Shown: positions 42,946 through 52,415 of the stretch, piece after piece
Numbering within the stretch: the stretch's first letter is position 1
How the letters are laid out: every line of letters begins with the position of its first letter
Assembly (NCBI RefSeq): GCF_009812055.1
Contig: NZ_WQNH01000015.1
Coordinates: 1-64,000, forward strand
Direction of reading: 5' to 3'
Length of the DNA: 64,000 nucleotides
Source of the DNA: Chelativorans xinjiangensis
Lineage (GTDB): Bacteria > Pseudomonadota > Alphaproteobacteria > Rhizobiales > Rhizobiaceae
Position numbers and translations under genes: made by a program
The notes under the pieces: model-generated
What the model was told of the DNA's origin: nothing
What the model saw: the letters and a program-made list of their open reading frames with translations, nothing else
Database searches by the model: none

Positions 42946-44856
42946 ATGCGCCACGTCGTTTCGAGCCTAATCGCCGATCTGATTAAGCTGCTCCCGAAAA
43001 ACGAGCGGGAACTTCTTAGGCGCCTGTGCGAAGCCGTCGAAGAAGGCGGCGAACCGGCGATGACGGTGTCAAACAGGGAGCGCACTTCAGCGGCAAGGCT
43101 GGCCTCCAGGCTCCCCAGCACGCTTCGCTACCAGGCGAGCGGACGCGAACTCCGTCTTGTCTCCGCGGACGTTTCGAACCTCTTGCGCGTCGCGGCGGGC
43201 GGCAGCGCGGCCATAGCTTTGAACAGGCCTGCGGCTGACCCCGTCGCCAAGATCCGTGCGGCGCAGGATAGCGGTGATTTCGAGCGCGCCATCTCCCTCT
43301 TCAGAGAAAGCGGCGGCGTCTATTTCATTCACTATCACGGCAACGATGCTTGCCTCGACGTGCTGAACCGCTTCCCGCAGGAGGTCGTGGATACCGAGGA
43401 GGTGCTTACCTTGGCGCTTTCCATGCACGCGCTGAAGGCTGGCAACATCCCTCGGGCGCGCTTCCTTATGGTGCAGCGATACGGCAGCGACATGCTGAAC
43501 CTGGAGACTGTGATACGCCGGCCCGGCCGCTATTCGCTGGCCGTGCGCGAATTCCGCTTCGTCATGGCGATCTACGAGGACCACGTCGTCTCGAACGAGT
43601 TGCGCGAACTGCTGTTTGATATGCTGGCGGAATTCCCGATCGACGAGCATTTGCATCGCGGCGGCTTCTACAACTCCATGCTCGCAGTCTGCCTGCAACG
43701 GCAGGAGTTGGACGAGGCGGAAGAGATTGCCAAGCGCGCGCACCATCACTATCGCGAGGCGGGAGCGCATCTGCTCGTCTTCTACATCGAACTTCACCGG
43801 GTCGTCTTTTCGCTCCGGCGCGGCATGCTGGGCGAGGCCGAACGCTGGTCATCCCAGGCCCGTGCAGCGCTCGACCATGTGCGCTTCGACACCCCGGCCG
43901 ACAGGAGGCTGCTCAACCTGCTCGACGCCGTCGTCGCGTACGAGAGGGGCGAGCCGGAGAACCTGGTCCGCTTCGTCGCCGAGGAGTTCGACAAGTTCGC
44001 TTATGGCGAGATCTGGCCGACCGTGGTCGAACTGGCGCTGGTCTATTGCAGCCAGGTGGTGAGCCACCAGGTCGGACTTGGCGCAGCGCTCAGCTTCTTG
44101 GATAAATGGCGCGTGCAGGAATGGCGCTCGCGACGCTTCAACCTCGCCATCACCATGCGCGAGGTCGACATACTGCAGACGGCCAACCGCTGGCAGTCGG
44201 CGTCCGACCGGCTTGTGGCCGTGCAGTCGCGCATCAATCTCACATGGGTGGAAAGCGCGGAAGAGGCGCTGTCGCGACTCGTCGATCCGATCGAGATCGA
44301 ACTGACGATGGCGTGGCTGCGCCATCTGATCCAGCACCTGCCGCGGCGGCCGATCCTGCGCGACCAGGTCGGGGCGCTGCTGCGCAACGAAAACATAGGC
44401 GAGCGCGAGCGCGGCAGGCTACGCCTTTGGGCGGCCTATCTCGCTCGGATGCATCGCGATGTCACACGGGCGCGCCATCTGTTTTCGGAACTACTGGAAG
44501 ACATCGCGCGGATCGGCATCATCACGCATCTGCTTGGCGACATCGCGCTGGTCGATGCGCTGCTGGACGACAAGCGCATTGCCGCCCACGTGTTCTCCTC
44601 CGCCGAAAGGCGCGCCACAGTGCGCAAGCTGCACGCTTTCACGCAACGCCGCGAAACCGAGCGCACGCCCCTCACCCGGCAGGAACTGCGCGTGCTGCGG
44701 CTCGTGGCGGAAGGCGCCACCAACAAGTTCGTCGCGCGCCAGCTCCGGCTGTCGGAGGTGACGGTGAAGTTTCACCTGACCAACATCTACCGAAAGATGG
44801 GTTGCCGGAAGCGTGGAGAAGCGGCGGCGGGCGCGCGTTCGCTCGGCTGGCTTTGA
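42946..44856 (+). CDS. LuxR/MalT-like regulator without an NTPase domain
   Basis: A 636-residue protein that ends in a clear LuxR HTH (LTRQELRVLRLVAEGATNKFVARQLRLSEVTVKFHLTNIYRKMG). The long middle (residues ~90-540) is made of helical pairs like the TPR/SUPR region of MalT (e.g. ARFLMVQRYG, EAEEIAKRAHHHYREAG). MalT-type regulators are ~900 residues and begin with a P-loop NTPase, and no Walker A is visible here, so this is a short form. It lies 130 bases upstream of the dipeptide-type transporter genes in the same direction and probably controls them. Start at the ATG at 42946; an earlier TTG is possible. Confidence 0.85.
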   Translation: MRHVVSSLIADLIKLLPKNERELLRRLCEAVEEGGEPAMTVSNRERTSAARLASRLPSTLRYQASGRELRLVSADVSNLLRVAAGGSAAIALNRPAADPVAKIRAAQDSGDFERAISLFRESGGVYFIHYHGNDACLDVLNRFPQEVVDTEEVLTLALSMHALKAGNIPRARFLMVQRYGSDMLNLETVIRRPGRYSLAVREFRFVMAIYEDHVVSNELRELLFDMLAEFPIDEHLHRGGFYNSMLAVCLQRQELDEAEEIAKRAHHHYREAGAHLLVFYIELHRVVFSLRRGMLGEAERWSSQARAALDHVRFDTPADRRLLNLLDAVVAYERGEPENLVRFVAEEFDKFAYGEIWPTVVELALVYCSQVVSHQVGLGAALSFLDKWRVQEWRSRRFNLAITMREVDILQTANRWQSASDRLVAVQSRINLTWVESAEEALSRLVDPIEIELTMAWLRHLIQHLPRRPILRDQVGALLRNENIGERERGRLRLWAAYLARMHRDVTRARHLFSELLEDIARIGIITHLLGDIALVDALLDDKRIAAHVFSSAERRATVRKLHAFTQRRETERTPLTRQELRVLRLVAEGATNKFVARQLRLSEVTVKFHLTNIYRKMGCRKRGEAAAGARSLGWL

Positions 44857-44986
44857 GAAAACCTATACCGGAATTGGTGAAACCTAGACTTCTGACGCAT
44901 TGAAGCGCGGGGCCGGCCGCTCCCAAGATATGCTGACGAAAGATCGCGCCCATCGAAGGCGCGGCGCATCGGGGAATCGGCGTCGG

Positions 44987-46015
44987 ATGCAGGAGAACTA
45001 CCTCTATACGTTCACCAAGCGGATCGTCGGCTTTGTCGGCGTCTTGTTCGTCCTGTCGCTGATGATCTTCGTCCTTGCCCGTGTCGTACCGGGCGACCCT
45101 GCGCGGATCGCGCTTGGCCCCAGCGCCTCGCAGGAACAGGTCGGCGCGATGCGTCAGGCGATGGGGCTCGACCGCCCGCTGATGGAGCAGTACGCGACCT
45201 ATGTCTGGAACGCGTTGCATGGCGACCTCGGACGCTCACTGATCTCAGGCCGGCCGGTCACCACAGAGATCGCGGCGCTGCTTCCCGCCACGCTGGAACT
45301 GGTCATCGTGACTGTCATCATGATGGCCGCTATCGCCATTCCGCTCGGCGTGACTACCGCACGCTACCGCAACACCTGGATCGACAATACGGGGCGCTTC
45401 TTCTCGATCGTCGGCGTCACCATGCCGAGTTTTCTTTTTGCGATCCTGCTCCAGCTCTTCGCCGCCTACTTCCTGACCGACTGGCCCATTATCGGCCGGA
45501 TCGACCACACGCTTGCGCCGCCGACCGGCCCGACTGGCCTGCTGCTCGTCGATTCGCTGGCACACGGCCGCTTCGACGTCTTCGTAGACGCCTTCCAGCG
45601 CATCCTCTTCCCGGCGCTGGCGCTGGCGATGTCGGGCATCGGCCAGATCACACGCATCACCCGCTCGGCGATGATCGAGAACCAGCGCCGCGACCACGTG
45701 CTGACGCTGCAATCCTTTGGGGTGCCGGATCGGGTGATCGTCTTCCGCTACCTCCTGAAGCTCTCCTCGATCGCACCGCTCACCATCATGGGCCTCGAAT
45801 TCGCGTCTCTAATCGGCAACGCCTTCGTGGTCGAGCTGGTATTTTCCTGGGGCGGCTTTGCTTCCTACGGCCTCTCGGCGATCCTCCAGAAGGACCTGAA
45901 CGCGGTGATGGGCGTGGTGCTCTTGTCCGGGCTGTTCTTCATCGTCGCCAACATCCTGATCGATATCATCCTTCTCGTGCTCGACCCGCGCCTGCGGCTG
46001 AAGGAGGCGCGCTGA
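44987..46015 (+). CDS. Dipeptide/oligopeptide-type ABC permease (DppB-like)
   Basis: A 342-residue permease with the DppB hallmark N-terminus (FTKRIVGFVGVLFVLSLMIFVLARVVPGDPARIALG) and about six membrane helices. The cytoplasmic loop carries TRSAMIENQRRDHVLTLQSFGVPDRVIVFRYLLK (EAA motif). I take the ATG at 44987, since longer N-terminal frames add a non-conserved basic stretch. Its stop overlaps the next start by one base. It imports a peptide-like or heterocyclic nitrogen compound judging by the downstream HyuA/DUF917 genes. Confidence 0.9.
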   Translation: MQENYLYTFTKRIVGFVGVLFVLSLMIFVLARVVPGDPARIALGPSASQEQVGAMRQAMGLDRPLMEQYATYVWNALHGDLGRSLISGRPVTTEIAALLPATLELVIVTVIMMAAIAIPLGVTTARYRNTWIDNTGRFFSIVGVTMPSFLFAILLQLFAAYFLTDWPIIGRIDHTLAPPTGPTGLLLVDSLAHGRFDVFVDAFQRILFPALALAMSGIGQITRITRSAMIENQRRDHVLTLQSFGVPDRVIVFRYLLKLSSIAPLTIMGLEFASLIGNAFVVELVFSWGGFASYGLSAILQKDLNAVMGVVLLSGLFFIVANILIDIILLVLDPRLRLKEAR

Positions 46016-46890
46016 TGGTGGTCAAAGCCACGCACGAGGCGGATGCGCTGACGCCGCGCTACATGGCCTGGTACCGCTTCACGCGGAACCCGACCGCAAT
46101 CATCGGCGCGCTGATGGTGCTTTCGGTGGTGGCCCTTGCCGTCTTCGCGCCGCTGTTTGCGCCCTATCCCGAACATGCGGGCGCCGCCGTCAATTTCCGT
46201 GCCCGTCACGCCGCCCCCGACCTTACCTACTGGCTAGGCACCGACAAGGTCGGCCGCGACATCTTCACCCGCGTCATCTACGGCTTCCGGATTTCGCTCC
46301 TGCTCGTCGTCGGCGTGCTGGCCGTTGCCGTCCCGCTCGGCGCCGCGCTCGGCCTGCTCGCCGGCTATTTCGGCGGCTGGACCGAGCGGCTGATCACCGG
46401 GCTGACCAACGTCATGCTGGCGATCCCTCCGTTGGTGATGGCGCTCGCCGTCGGCAACGTGCTGGAACCCAACCTCGTCAACGCGATGATCGCCATCACG
46501 CTCTTGTGGTGGACCTGGCACGCCCGCCTCGTCTACCGGGTCTCGAAGTCTGTCGCCGCGGAAGACTTCGTCGAGGCATCGAGGCTCGCCGGCGCCAGCC
46601 ACTGGCACGTGCTGACGCGCGAGATCCTGCCCAACTGCATCTCAGTCATCTCGGTCAAGACGACCCTGGACGCCGCCTTCGTCATCCTGTTCGGCGCGAC
46701 CCTCTCCTTCCTCGGTCTCGGCGTGAAGCCGCCCACGCCGGATCTCGGCTCGATGGTGGCGGACGGACGGCAGTTCCTGCCTGAGATGTGGTGGGGCGTT
46801 CTCGCGCCCGGATTCGCGATCTTCTACGCCACGCTCGGCTTCAACCTGCTGGGTGACGGCCTGCGCGACATGTTCGACGTGGAGGTCTAG
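46015..46890 (+). CDS. Dipeptide/oligopeptide-type ABC permease (DppC-like)
   Basis: A 291-residue permease partner with N-terminal FTRNPTAIIGALMVLSVVALAVFAPL (first helix), the LGTDKVGRDIFTRVIYGFRISL motif typical of DppC, and the EAA loop ASRLAGASHWHVLTREILPN. It forms a heterodimer with the DppB-like protein. Both its ends are tightly packed (1-base overlap, then a 2-base gap to the ATPase). Confidence 0.93.
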   Translation: MVVKATHEADALTPRYMAWYRFTRNPTAIIGALMVLSVVALAVFAPLFAPYPEHAGAAVNFRARHAAPDLTYWLGTDKVGRDIFTRVIYGFRISLLLVVGVLAVAVPLGAALGLLAGYFGGWTERLITGLTNVMLAIPPLVMALAVGNVLEPNLVNAMIAITLLWWTWHARLVYRVSKSVAAEDFVEASRLAGASHWHVLTREILPNCISVISVKTTLDAAFVILFGATLSFLGLGVKPPTPDLGSMVADGRQFLPEMWWGVLAPGFAIFYATLGFNLLGDGLRDMFDVEV

Positions 46891-46892
46891 CC

Positions 46893-48572
46893 GTGAGCGA
46901 CCTCCTCAGCATCACCGGCCTCAATGTCGCCTTCCTCACCTACGGGCGGCGCCACCACGTGCTCAAGGACGTGGCGTTGTCCATCCCGCAAGGCGGTCGT
47001 GTCGCACTGATCGGCGAGACGGGCTCGGGCAAGTCTGTGACGAGCAAGGCGATCCTCGGCACGCTACCGCGCAGCGCCGACGTGGAGAGCGGCGAGATCC
47101 GCTTCAGGGGCGAGGACGTGCTCGCGATGCCGCGCGCGCACCGCGACCGCCTGAAAGGCACCGCCTTTTCGGTCATCATGCAGGACCCCCTGTCCTCGTT
47201 CAATCCGGTGTTCCGGATCGGCCGGCATCTCAACGACGTGATGTATTACGCCGATCGGCGGCTCGGTCGGCAGAGCACCGCCGCAGAGCGGCGCGAGCGC
47301 ATCTTCGAGGTGTTGCGCAGAGTTCAGCTCGACGATCCACGGCGCATCGTGGAAGCCTATCCGCCACAGCTTTCCGGCGGGATGCGCCAGCGCGTCCTGA
47401 TCGCGCTCTCGCTCCTGCACCAGCCCGACCTTTTGATCGCCGACGAGCCGGGCACCGCGCTGGACGTAACGACGCAAGACGAGATCATGAAGCTGATCAA
47501 CAGGCTGGTCTCCGACAGCGGCCTGTCGCTGCTGATGATCACGCACAATCTGGGCGTGGTGCGCCAGATGGCTGACGACGTGTATGTGATGCGGCACGGC
47601 GAGATCGTGGAGCACGGGGCCCTCGGCGAGATCTTCTCCAGGCCTCGGCAGGCATATACGCGCCAGCTCATCCACGCGATCCCGCCGCTCTACGGCGACA
47701 AGGTGGCGGACCAGAAGCCCGCCGAGGCCGATCCCATCGTCGAGATGCGCGGCGTCACCAAGATTTTCGAGCAGAAGCGGCTGTTCAGCAAGGGGTCGCG
47801 GCATGTGGCGGTCGCGGACGTTTCGCTATCGGTGCGACGAGGCGAGGTGTTCGGGCTGGCCGGCGAATCCGGCTCGGGCAAGACCACCGTGGCGCGAATG
47901 ATCATCGGGCTGATCGGTGCCACCGAGGGCGCCATCGCCGTCGACGGCAAACCGGTGGAAGACGAGCGCGGCAGCGATCCCTTCCGCCGCAAGATCCAGA
48001 TCGTCTACCAGAATCCGGGAACCTCGCTGAACCCGAAGCGCACGGTCGGGCAGACGCTGCGCGTGCCGCTCGCCTTCGCCGGCATGCGAGGCAAGGCACG
48101 CGATGAGAGGATCGTCGAGTTGCTGCGGCAGGTAGACCTGCCGGCGAACTATGTCGGCAAATATCCGCACGAACTGTCCGGCGGCCAGAAGCAGCGGGTC
48201 GCTATCGCGCGGGCGCTGGCGGCCGGACCCGAGATCATCGTTCTCGACGAACCGACCTCTGCGCTCGACGTCTCGGTGCAGCAGAACGTGATCGCGCTCC
48301 TGACCAGGCTGCGCGAGGAACTCGGCCTCACCTATCTCTTCATCTCGCACGACCTGTCGCTGATGCGGAACTTCTGCAGCCGCATCGCCATCATGCTGCG
48401 CGGCGAAATTGTCGAAGCCGGCGAGCCGCGCGAGGTCTTCGAGAACCCGCAGCACCCCTATACCCGCGCCCTGATCGCCGCCGTGCCGGTGATCAGCGAC
48501 GAGGAGGAAGCCCGCAAACCCCGCGTGAGCGACGAGGAGCGCAGGCGCTATCTCGTCGACACCGCGGCCTGA
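46893..48572 (+). CDS. Fused dual ATPase of dipeptide-type ABC transporter (DppD-DppF)
   Basis: A 559-residue protein with two complete ATPase domains. NBD1 has Walker A GETGSGKS (~40-47), LSGGMRQRVLIALSLL and Walker B LLIADEPGTALDV. NBD2 has Walker A GESGSGKT (~327), VYQNPGTSLNPKRTV, LSGGQKQRVAIARAL and LDEPTSALDV. Both have the family's C-terminal HPYTR-type tail (e.g. QHPYTRALIAAVP). It replaces the separate DppD and DppF proteins and powers the preceding permeases. It starts with GTG at 46893. Confidence 0.94.
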   Translation: MSDLLSITGLNVAFLTYGRRHHVLKDVALSIPQGGRVALIGETGSGKSVTSKAILGTLPRSADVESGEIRFRGEDVLAMPRAHRDRLKGTAFSVIMQDPLSSFNPVFRIGRHLNDVMYYADRRLGRQSTAAERRERIFEVLRRVQLDDPRRIVEAYPPQLSGGMRQRVLIALSLLHQPDLLIADEPGTALDVTTQDEIMKLINRLVSDSGLSLLMITHNLGVVRQMADDVYVMRHGEIVEHGALGEIFSRPRQAYTRQLIHAIPPLYGDKVADQKPAEADPIVEMRGVTKIFEQKRLFSKGSRHVAVADVSLSVRRGEVFGLAGESGSGKTTVARMIIGLIGATEGAIAVDGKPVEDERGSDPFRRKIQIVYQNPGTSLNPKRTVGQTLRVPLAFAGMRGKARDERIVELLRQVDLPANYVGKYPHELSGGQKQRVAIARALAAGPEIIVLDEPTSALDVSVQQNVIALLTRLREELGLTYLFISHDLSLMRNFCSRIAIMLRGEIVEAGEPREVFENPQHPYTRALIAAVPVISDEEEARKPRVSDEERRRYLVDTAA

Positions 48573-48601
48573 GACCCGACCAGAAAGGCAGGACCAGAGC
48601 A

Positions 48602-50158
48602 ATGTATCGTCTAGGGATCGATGTCGGCGGCACCAACACCGACGCGGTGATCATGCAGGGTCGCAACGTGCTATCCGGCGTGAAGGCAGCCACCACGGAG
48701 GATGTCACCTCCGGCGTGCTGGAGGCGATGGAGGCGGCAATCGCGAAGGCGGGGGTCGACCGTGCCAAGATCACACGCGTGATGATCGGTACGACGCACT
48801 TCACCAATGCCGTCATCGAGCGCCGGCATATCAATCCGGTGGCGGCGATCCGGCTCGGCCTGCCGGCGACGGCCTGCCTGCCGCCGATGGTGGACTGGCC
48901 GGAGGACCTGTGCGAAGCGGTCGGCGGCCTCGGCTACCTCGTGCACGGCGGCTACGAATTCGATGGCCGGGAACTCGCGCCGCTCGACCTCGACGAGATC
49001 GACCGCATTGCCGACGACATCACCGCCAAGCGCATAGAGGCGGCCGCCATTACCTCGGTATTCGGCCCGATCAACGCCAAGATGGAAGAGGCGGCGCGCG
49101 AGCGGCTGCTCAAGAAGTGCCCGGATGTGGCCGTCGTCCTTTCGAGTGAGATCGGCCGCATCGGACTTCTCGAGCGCGAGAGCGCGGCGATCATGAACGC
49201 CAGCCTGCTGAAGCTCAGCGCGCGTACTGTCGATGCTTTCGCCAGCGCGCTGCGCTCGGCCGGGCTGAATTGCCCGTTCTTCATCACCCAGAACGACGGC
49301 ACGCTGATGGGGGCCGAAGTCGTGAAGCGCTTCCCGGTGCTGACCTTCGCCTCGGGCCCAACCAACTCCATGCGCGGTGCGGCCTTCCTGACCGGCGTGC
49401 GCGACGGCATCGTTGTCGATATCGGCGGCACGACCACCGACATCGGCTCGCTCCAGCACGGATTTCCGCGCCAGGCAGCGACCGTGGTGGATATTGGCGG
49501 CGTGCGCACCAACTTCCGCATGCCGGACGTCTTCTCGATCGGCCTCGGCGGAGGCTCGCTGGTCCGCCGAAAAGGTGGCGCCACCACGGTCGGACCGCAA
49601 TCGGTCGGCTATCGCATCACGAATGAGGCACTGGTCTTCGGCGGCGACACGCTGACGGCGACGGACATTGCCGTGGCGCGTGGCGAGGCTGCGGTCGGCG
49701 ACGCCTCGAAGGTCGCCGGCCTCGACCGCGATCTTCTCGATTCCGCACGCAACGAGATGACCCGCATGCTGGAGCGCGCGATCGAGCGCACCCGCCTATC
49801 GCCGGAGCCGATCCCGGTGATTGCGGTCGGCGGCGGTTCGATCCTGATGCCCGACCGCATCGGCGATCTCTCGGTGATCCGTCCGGAGAACTTCGCCGTC
49901 GCCAACGCGGTTGGCGCGGCGATCGCCCAGATCAGCGGCGAGGTCGATCGCATCTTCTCCCTAGAGAAAGGGCTGACGCGCGAGATCTGCCTGAAGCAGG
50001 CCGAGGATGAGGCCCGCGAGAAGGCGATCCGCTCGGGCGCCGACGCCGCCACGGTCGAGACGATCGAGCGCGAGGACGTGCCGCTCGCCTACCTACCTGG
50101 CAATGCGACCCGCATCCACGTCAAGGTCGTCGGAGAGATGGGCGGCTATGATGCTTGA
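48602..50158 (+). CDS. Hydantoinase/oxoprolinase family protein (HyuA-like)
   Basis: A 518-residue actin-like-fold enzyme of the HyuA family. The N-terminal nucleotide loop is RLGIDVGGTNTDAV, a second is VVDIGGTTTDIGSL, and GTTHFTNAVIERR and ASGPTNSMRGAAFL are family blocks. Such proteins use ATP to open hydantoin or 5-oxoproline-like rings, or carboxylate ketones. HyuA normally pairs with HyuB; none is present, and two DUF917 proteins follow instead. It begins 29 bases after the ATPase stop. The likely substrate is a hydantoin or thiohydantoin delivered by the transporter. Confidence 0.9.
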   Translation: MYRLGIDVGGTNTDAVIMQGRNVLSGVKAATTEDVTSGVLEAMEAAIAKAGVDRAKITRVMIGTTHFTNAVIERRHINPVAAIRLGLPATACLPPMVDWPEDLCEAVGGLGYLVHGGYEFDGRELAPLDLDEIDRIADDITAKRIEAAAITSVFGPINAKMEEAARERLLKKCPDVAVVLSSEIGRIGLLERESAAIMNASLLKLSARTVDAFASALRSAGLNCPFFITQNDGTLMGAEVVKRFPVLTFASGPTNSMRGAAFLTGVRDGIVVDIGGTTTDIGSLQHGFPRQAATVVDIGGVRTNFRMPDVFSIGLGGGSLVRRKGGATTVGPQSVGYRITNEALVFGGDTLTATDIAVARGEAAVGDASKVAGLDRDLLDSARNEMTRMLERAIERTRLSPEPIPVIAVGGGSILMPDRIGDLSVIRPENFAVANAVGAAIAQISGEVDRIFSLEKGLTREICLKQAEDEAREKAIRSGADAATVETIEREDVPLAYLPGNATRIHVKVVGEMGGYDA

Positions 50159-51269
50159 TGGCGGACAGGGAAGATGGCGCCTCGACGAGGAAATGGTCGA
50201 GGCGCTGGAGATCGGCTCCGGCATTCTGGGCACGGGTGGCGGCGGAAATCCCTACATCGGCAAGCTCAGGGTGCGGCAGGCACTGCGCGAAGGCCATGTG
50301 ATGGAGATCCTCCCGCTCCAGAGCGTACCGGACGACGCGCGCGTGGTGGCAATGGGCGGCATCGGTGCGCCGCTGGTTTCGCATGAGCGCATCAAGGAGG
50401 GCCGCGAGGGCCTGCGCTGCGTGCGCGCGCTAGAGGAGCGGCTCGGCATAAAGGTCGACGCGATCGCCTGTGAGGAGATCGGCGGCCAGAACTCGATGGA
50501 ACCGCTGATCGCGGCGGCGATGGCGGGTCTGCCGGTCGTCGACTGCGACGGCATGGGACGCGCCTTCCCCGAGATGCAGATGACGAGTTACGCCATCTAC
50601 GGCCACCGTTCGACGCCGAGCGTGATGTGCGACCCGCACGGCAACGTCGTAATCTTCGACCACGCGATCTCGGAACTCTGGCACGAGCGCATGGCGCGCG
50701 CCTGCGTCGTCGCCCAAGGCGGTGCCTCGACGCTGGCCAGCGCGCCAATGTCGGGCGAGTTCATCAAGCGCTTCGCGATCCCGCACTCTTACTCCAAGGC
50801 AATCTCGCTCGGGAATGCGGTGCTTGAGGCGCGTCGTGCGCATCACGATCCGGTCGAGGCGATCTGCGAGAGCGAGGACGGAAGGGTCGTCTTCCGGGGC
50901 AAGATCACCGACCTGAAGCGGCATCTCGCAGGCGGCTTCGTGCGCGGCGAGGCGATCATCAAGGGGTTCGACGCTTACGACGGCGACGAGGCCTCGGTCC
51001 ACATCCAGAACGAGTTTCTGATCTTCTCGCGCAACGGCGAGGTCGAGGTGATCGTGCCCGACCTGATCGTGATCCTTGACGCAGACAGCGGCGAGGCGAT
51101 CTCGACCGAGATGTTGCGCTACGGACAGCGCGTGGCGGTGCTGGCGATTCCCTGCCACCCGCTGCTACGCAGCCCGGAGGCGCTGGAGGTCGTGGGGCCC
51201 AAAGGCTTCGGCTTCGACGATCTCGTTTTCCAACCCATGAGCACCGGCAGCGAGGGAGGGGCGGCATGA
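50148..51269 (+). CDS. DUF917 (S-methyl thiohydantoin desulfurase-type) protein 1
   Basis: A 373-residue DUF917 protein. The N-terminal glycine loop is SGILGTGGGGNPYIGKLRVRQAL, followed by CEEIGGQNSMEPLIAAAMAGLPVVDCDGMGRAFPE, the family's most conserved block. The C-terminal half has VHIQNEFLI and VPDLIVILDADSGEAI. It overlaps the HyuA-like gene by 11 bases and the second DUF917 gene by 4, so the three are probably made in balanced amounts. The domain family has been linked to thiohydantoin desulfurisation; the reaction here is not established. Its start codons 50148 and 50151 are equivalent. Confidence 0.88.
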   Translation: MMLDGGQGRWRLDEEMVEALEIGSGILGTGGGGNPYIGKLRVRQALREGHVMEILPLQSVPDDARVVAMGGIGAPLVSHERIKEGREGLRCVRALEERLGIKVDAIACEEIGGQNSMEPLIAAAMAGLPVVDCDGMGRAFPEMQMTSYAIYGHRSTPSVMCDPHGNVVIFDHAISELWHERMARACVVAQGGASTLASAPMSGEFIKRFAIPHSYSKAISLGNAVLEARRAHHDPVEAICESEDGRVVFRGKITDLKRHLAGGFVRGEAIIKGFDAYDGDEASVHIQNEFLIFSRNGEVEVIVPDLIVILDADSGEAISTEMLRYGQRVAVLAIPCHPLLRSPEALEVVGPKGFGFDDLVFQPMSTGSEGGAA

Positions 51270-52354
51270 CGTCATTCACCGTAGCGGCGGACGATATGGA
51301 CGCCATTGCACTCGGCGGGGCCTTCCTCGGCACGGGGGGCGGCGGCGATCCGTACATTGGCAAGCTGATGGCCAAGCAGGTGATCGCGCAGCATGGACCG
51401 GTCACGGTCATTCCGGCCGACGATCTGGCCGATGACGCGCTGTGCATCCCCGTCTGCATGATGGGCGCTCCCACGGTCATGGTCGAAAAGCTGCCCAACG
51501 GGCATGAGGCGCGCGAGGCGCTGGCCCAGCTAGAGATCTTTCTCGGCCGCAAGGCCGACGCACTGATCTGCATCGAAGCCGGCGGGCTGAACTCCACCAT
51601 TCCGTACGCGGTGGCGGCCGCCACCGGCCTGCCGCTGATCGATGGCGACGGCATGGGCCGCGCCTTTCCCGAACTGCAGATGGTGACGCTGACCATCCAC
51701 GGCATTTCAGCCACGCCGATGGTGCTGGCGGACGATAAGGGCAACAGTTCGGTGATCAACGCCATCTCCAACCGCTGGACGGAGCGGCTCGCCCGCTGCC
51801 AGACCGTCGAGATGGGCGGTGCGGCGCTGGTCGCACTCTATCCGATGAGTGGAGCGGAGGTGAAGCGCGGGATTCTGCACGGCTCCATGTCGCTGATAAA
51901 GGAGATCGGCGAGATCATGGCCGCGGAACGCAAGGCGAGCCGCAATCCCGCGGAGGCCCTGGTGAAGCGGCTGGACGGCAAGCGGCTCTTCACCGGCCGT
52001 GTGGTCGACATCGACCGCCGCACCGTCGGCGGTTTCGCGCGCGGCAAGGCGGTCTTCAAGGGCATGGACGGGAACGAGGGGCGGACCTTCGCGGTCGAGT
52101 TCCAGAACGAGTTCCTGATCTGCCGCGACGAGGCGGACGAACTGCTGGCGGTGACGCCGGACCTGATTTGCGCGCTCGACGCCGACGGAGGCCTGCCCGT
52201 GACCACCGAACAGCTTCGCTACGGGCTGGCCGTCACCATGATCGGCCTTGCCTGCGATCCTCAGTGGGTGACACCCGAGGGGCTTGAACTCGTTGGGCCC
52301 CGCTACTTCGGCTACGAGCACGACTACGTGCCGCTGCGCCAGATGTCCCGCTGA
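51266..52354 (+). CDS. DUF917 (S-methyl thiohydantoin desulfurase-type) protein 2
   Basis: A 362-residue paralogue of the preceding protein with the same landmarks: GGAFLGTGGGGDPYIGKLM, CIEAGGLNSTIPYAVAAATGLPLIDGDGMGRAFPEL, FQNEFLIC and TPDLICALDADGG. The two copies differ at the central motif (CEEIGGQNS versus CIEAGGLNS), so they may form a heterodimer with one active subunit or act on two substrates. The 3' end carries a 17-base tandem duplication that repeats the stop codon. Confidence 0.88.
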   Translation: MTSFTVAADDMDAIALGGAFLGTGGGGDPYIGKLMAKQVIAQHGPVTVIPADDLADDALCIPVCMMGAPTVMVEKLPNGHEAREALAQLEIFLGRKADALICIEAGGLNSTIPYAVAAATGLPLIDGDGMGRAFPELQMVTLTIHGISATPMVLADDKGNSSVINAISNRWTERLARCQTVEMGGAALVALYPMSGAEVKRGILHGSMSLIKEIGEIMAAERKASRNPAEALVKRLDGKRLFTGRVVDIDRRTVGGFARGKAVFKGMDGNEGRTFAVEFQNEFLICRDEADELLAVTPDLICALDADGGLPVTTEQLRYGLAVTMIGLACDPQWVTPEGLELVGPRYFGYEHDYVPLRQMSR

Positions 52355-52372
52355 GCCAAATGTCCCGCTGAG
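52343..52372 (+). repeat. Tandem duplication across a stop codon
   Basis: ATGTCCCGCTGAG occurs at 52343-52355 and again at 52360-52372, a 17-base offset. The first copy ends the second DUF917 gene and the second is noncoding. It is a recent-looking slippage duplication. Confidence 0.7.
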
Positions 52373-52415
52373 AAGGACGTGAAACCGTGCTGGAACCAGA
52401 GAAGAGGAACCTAAA

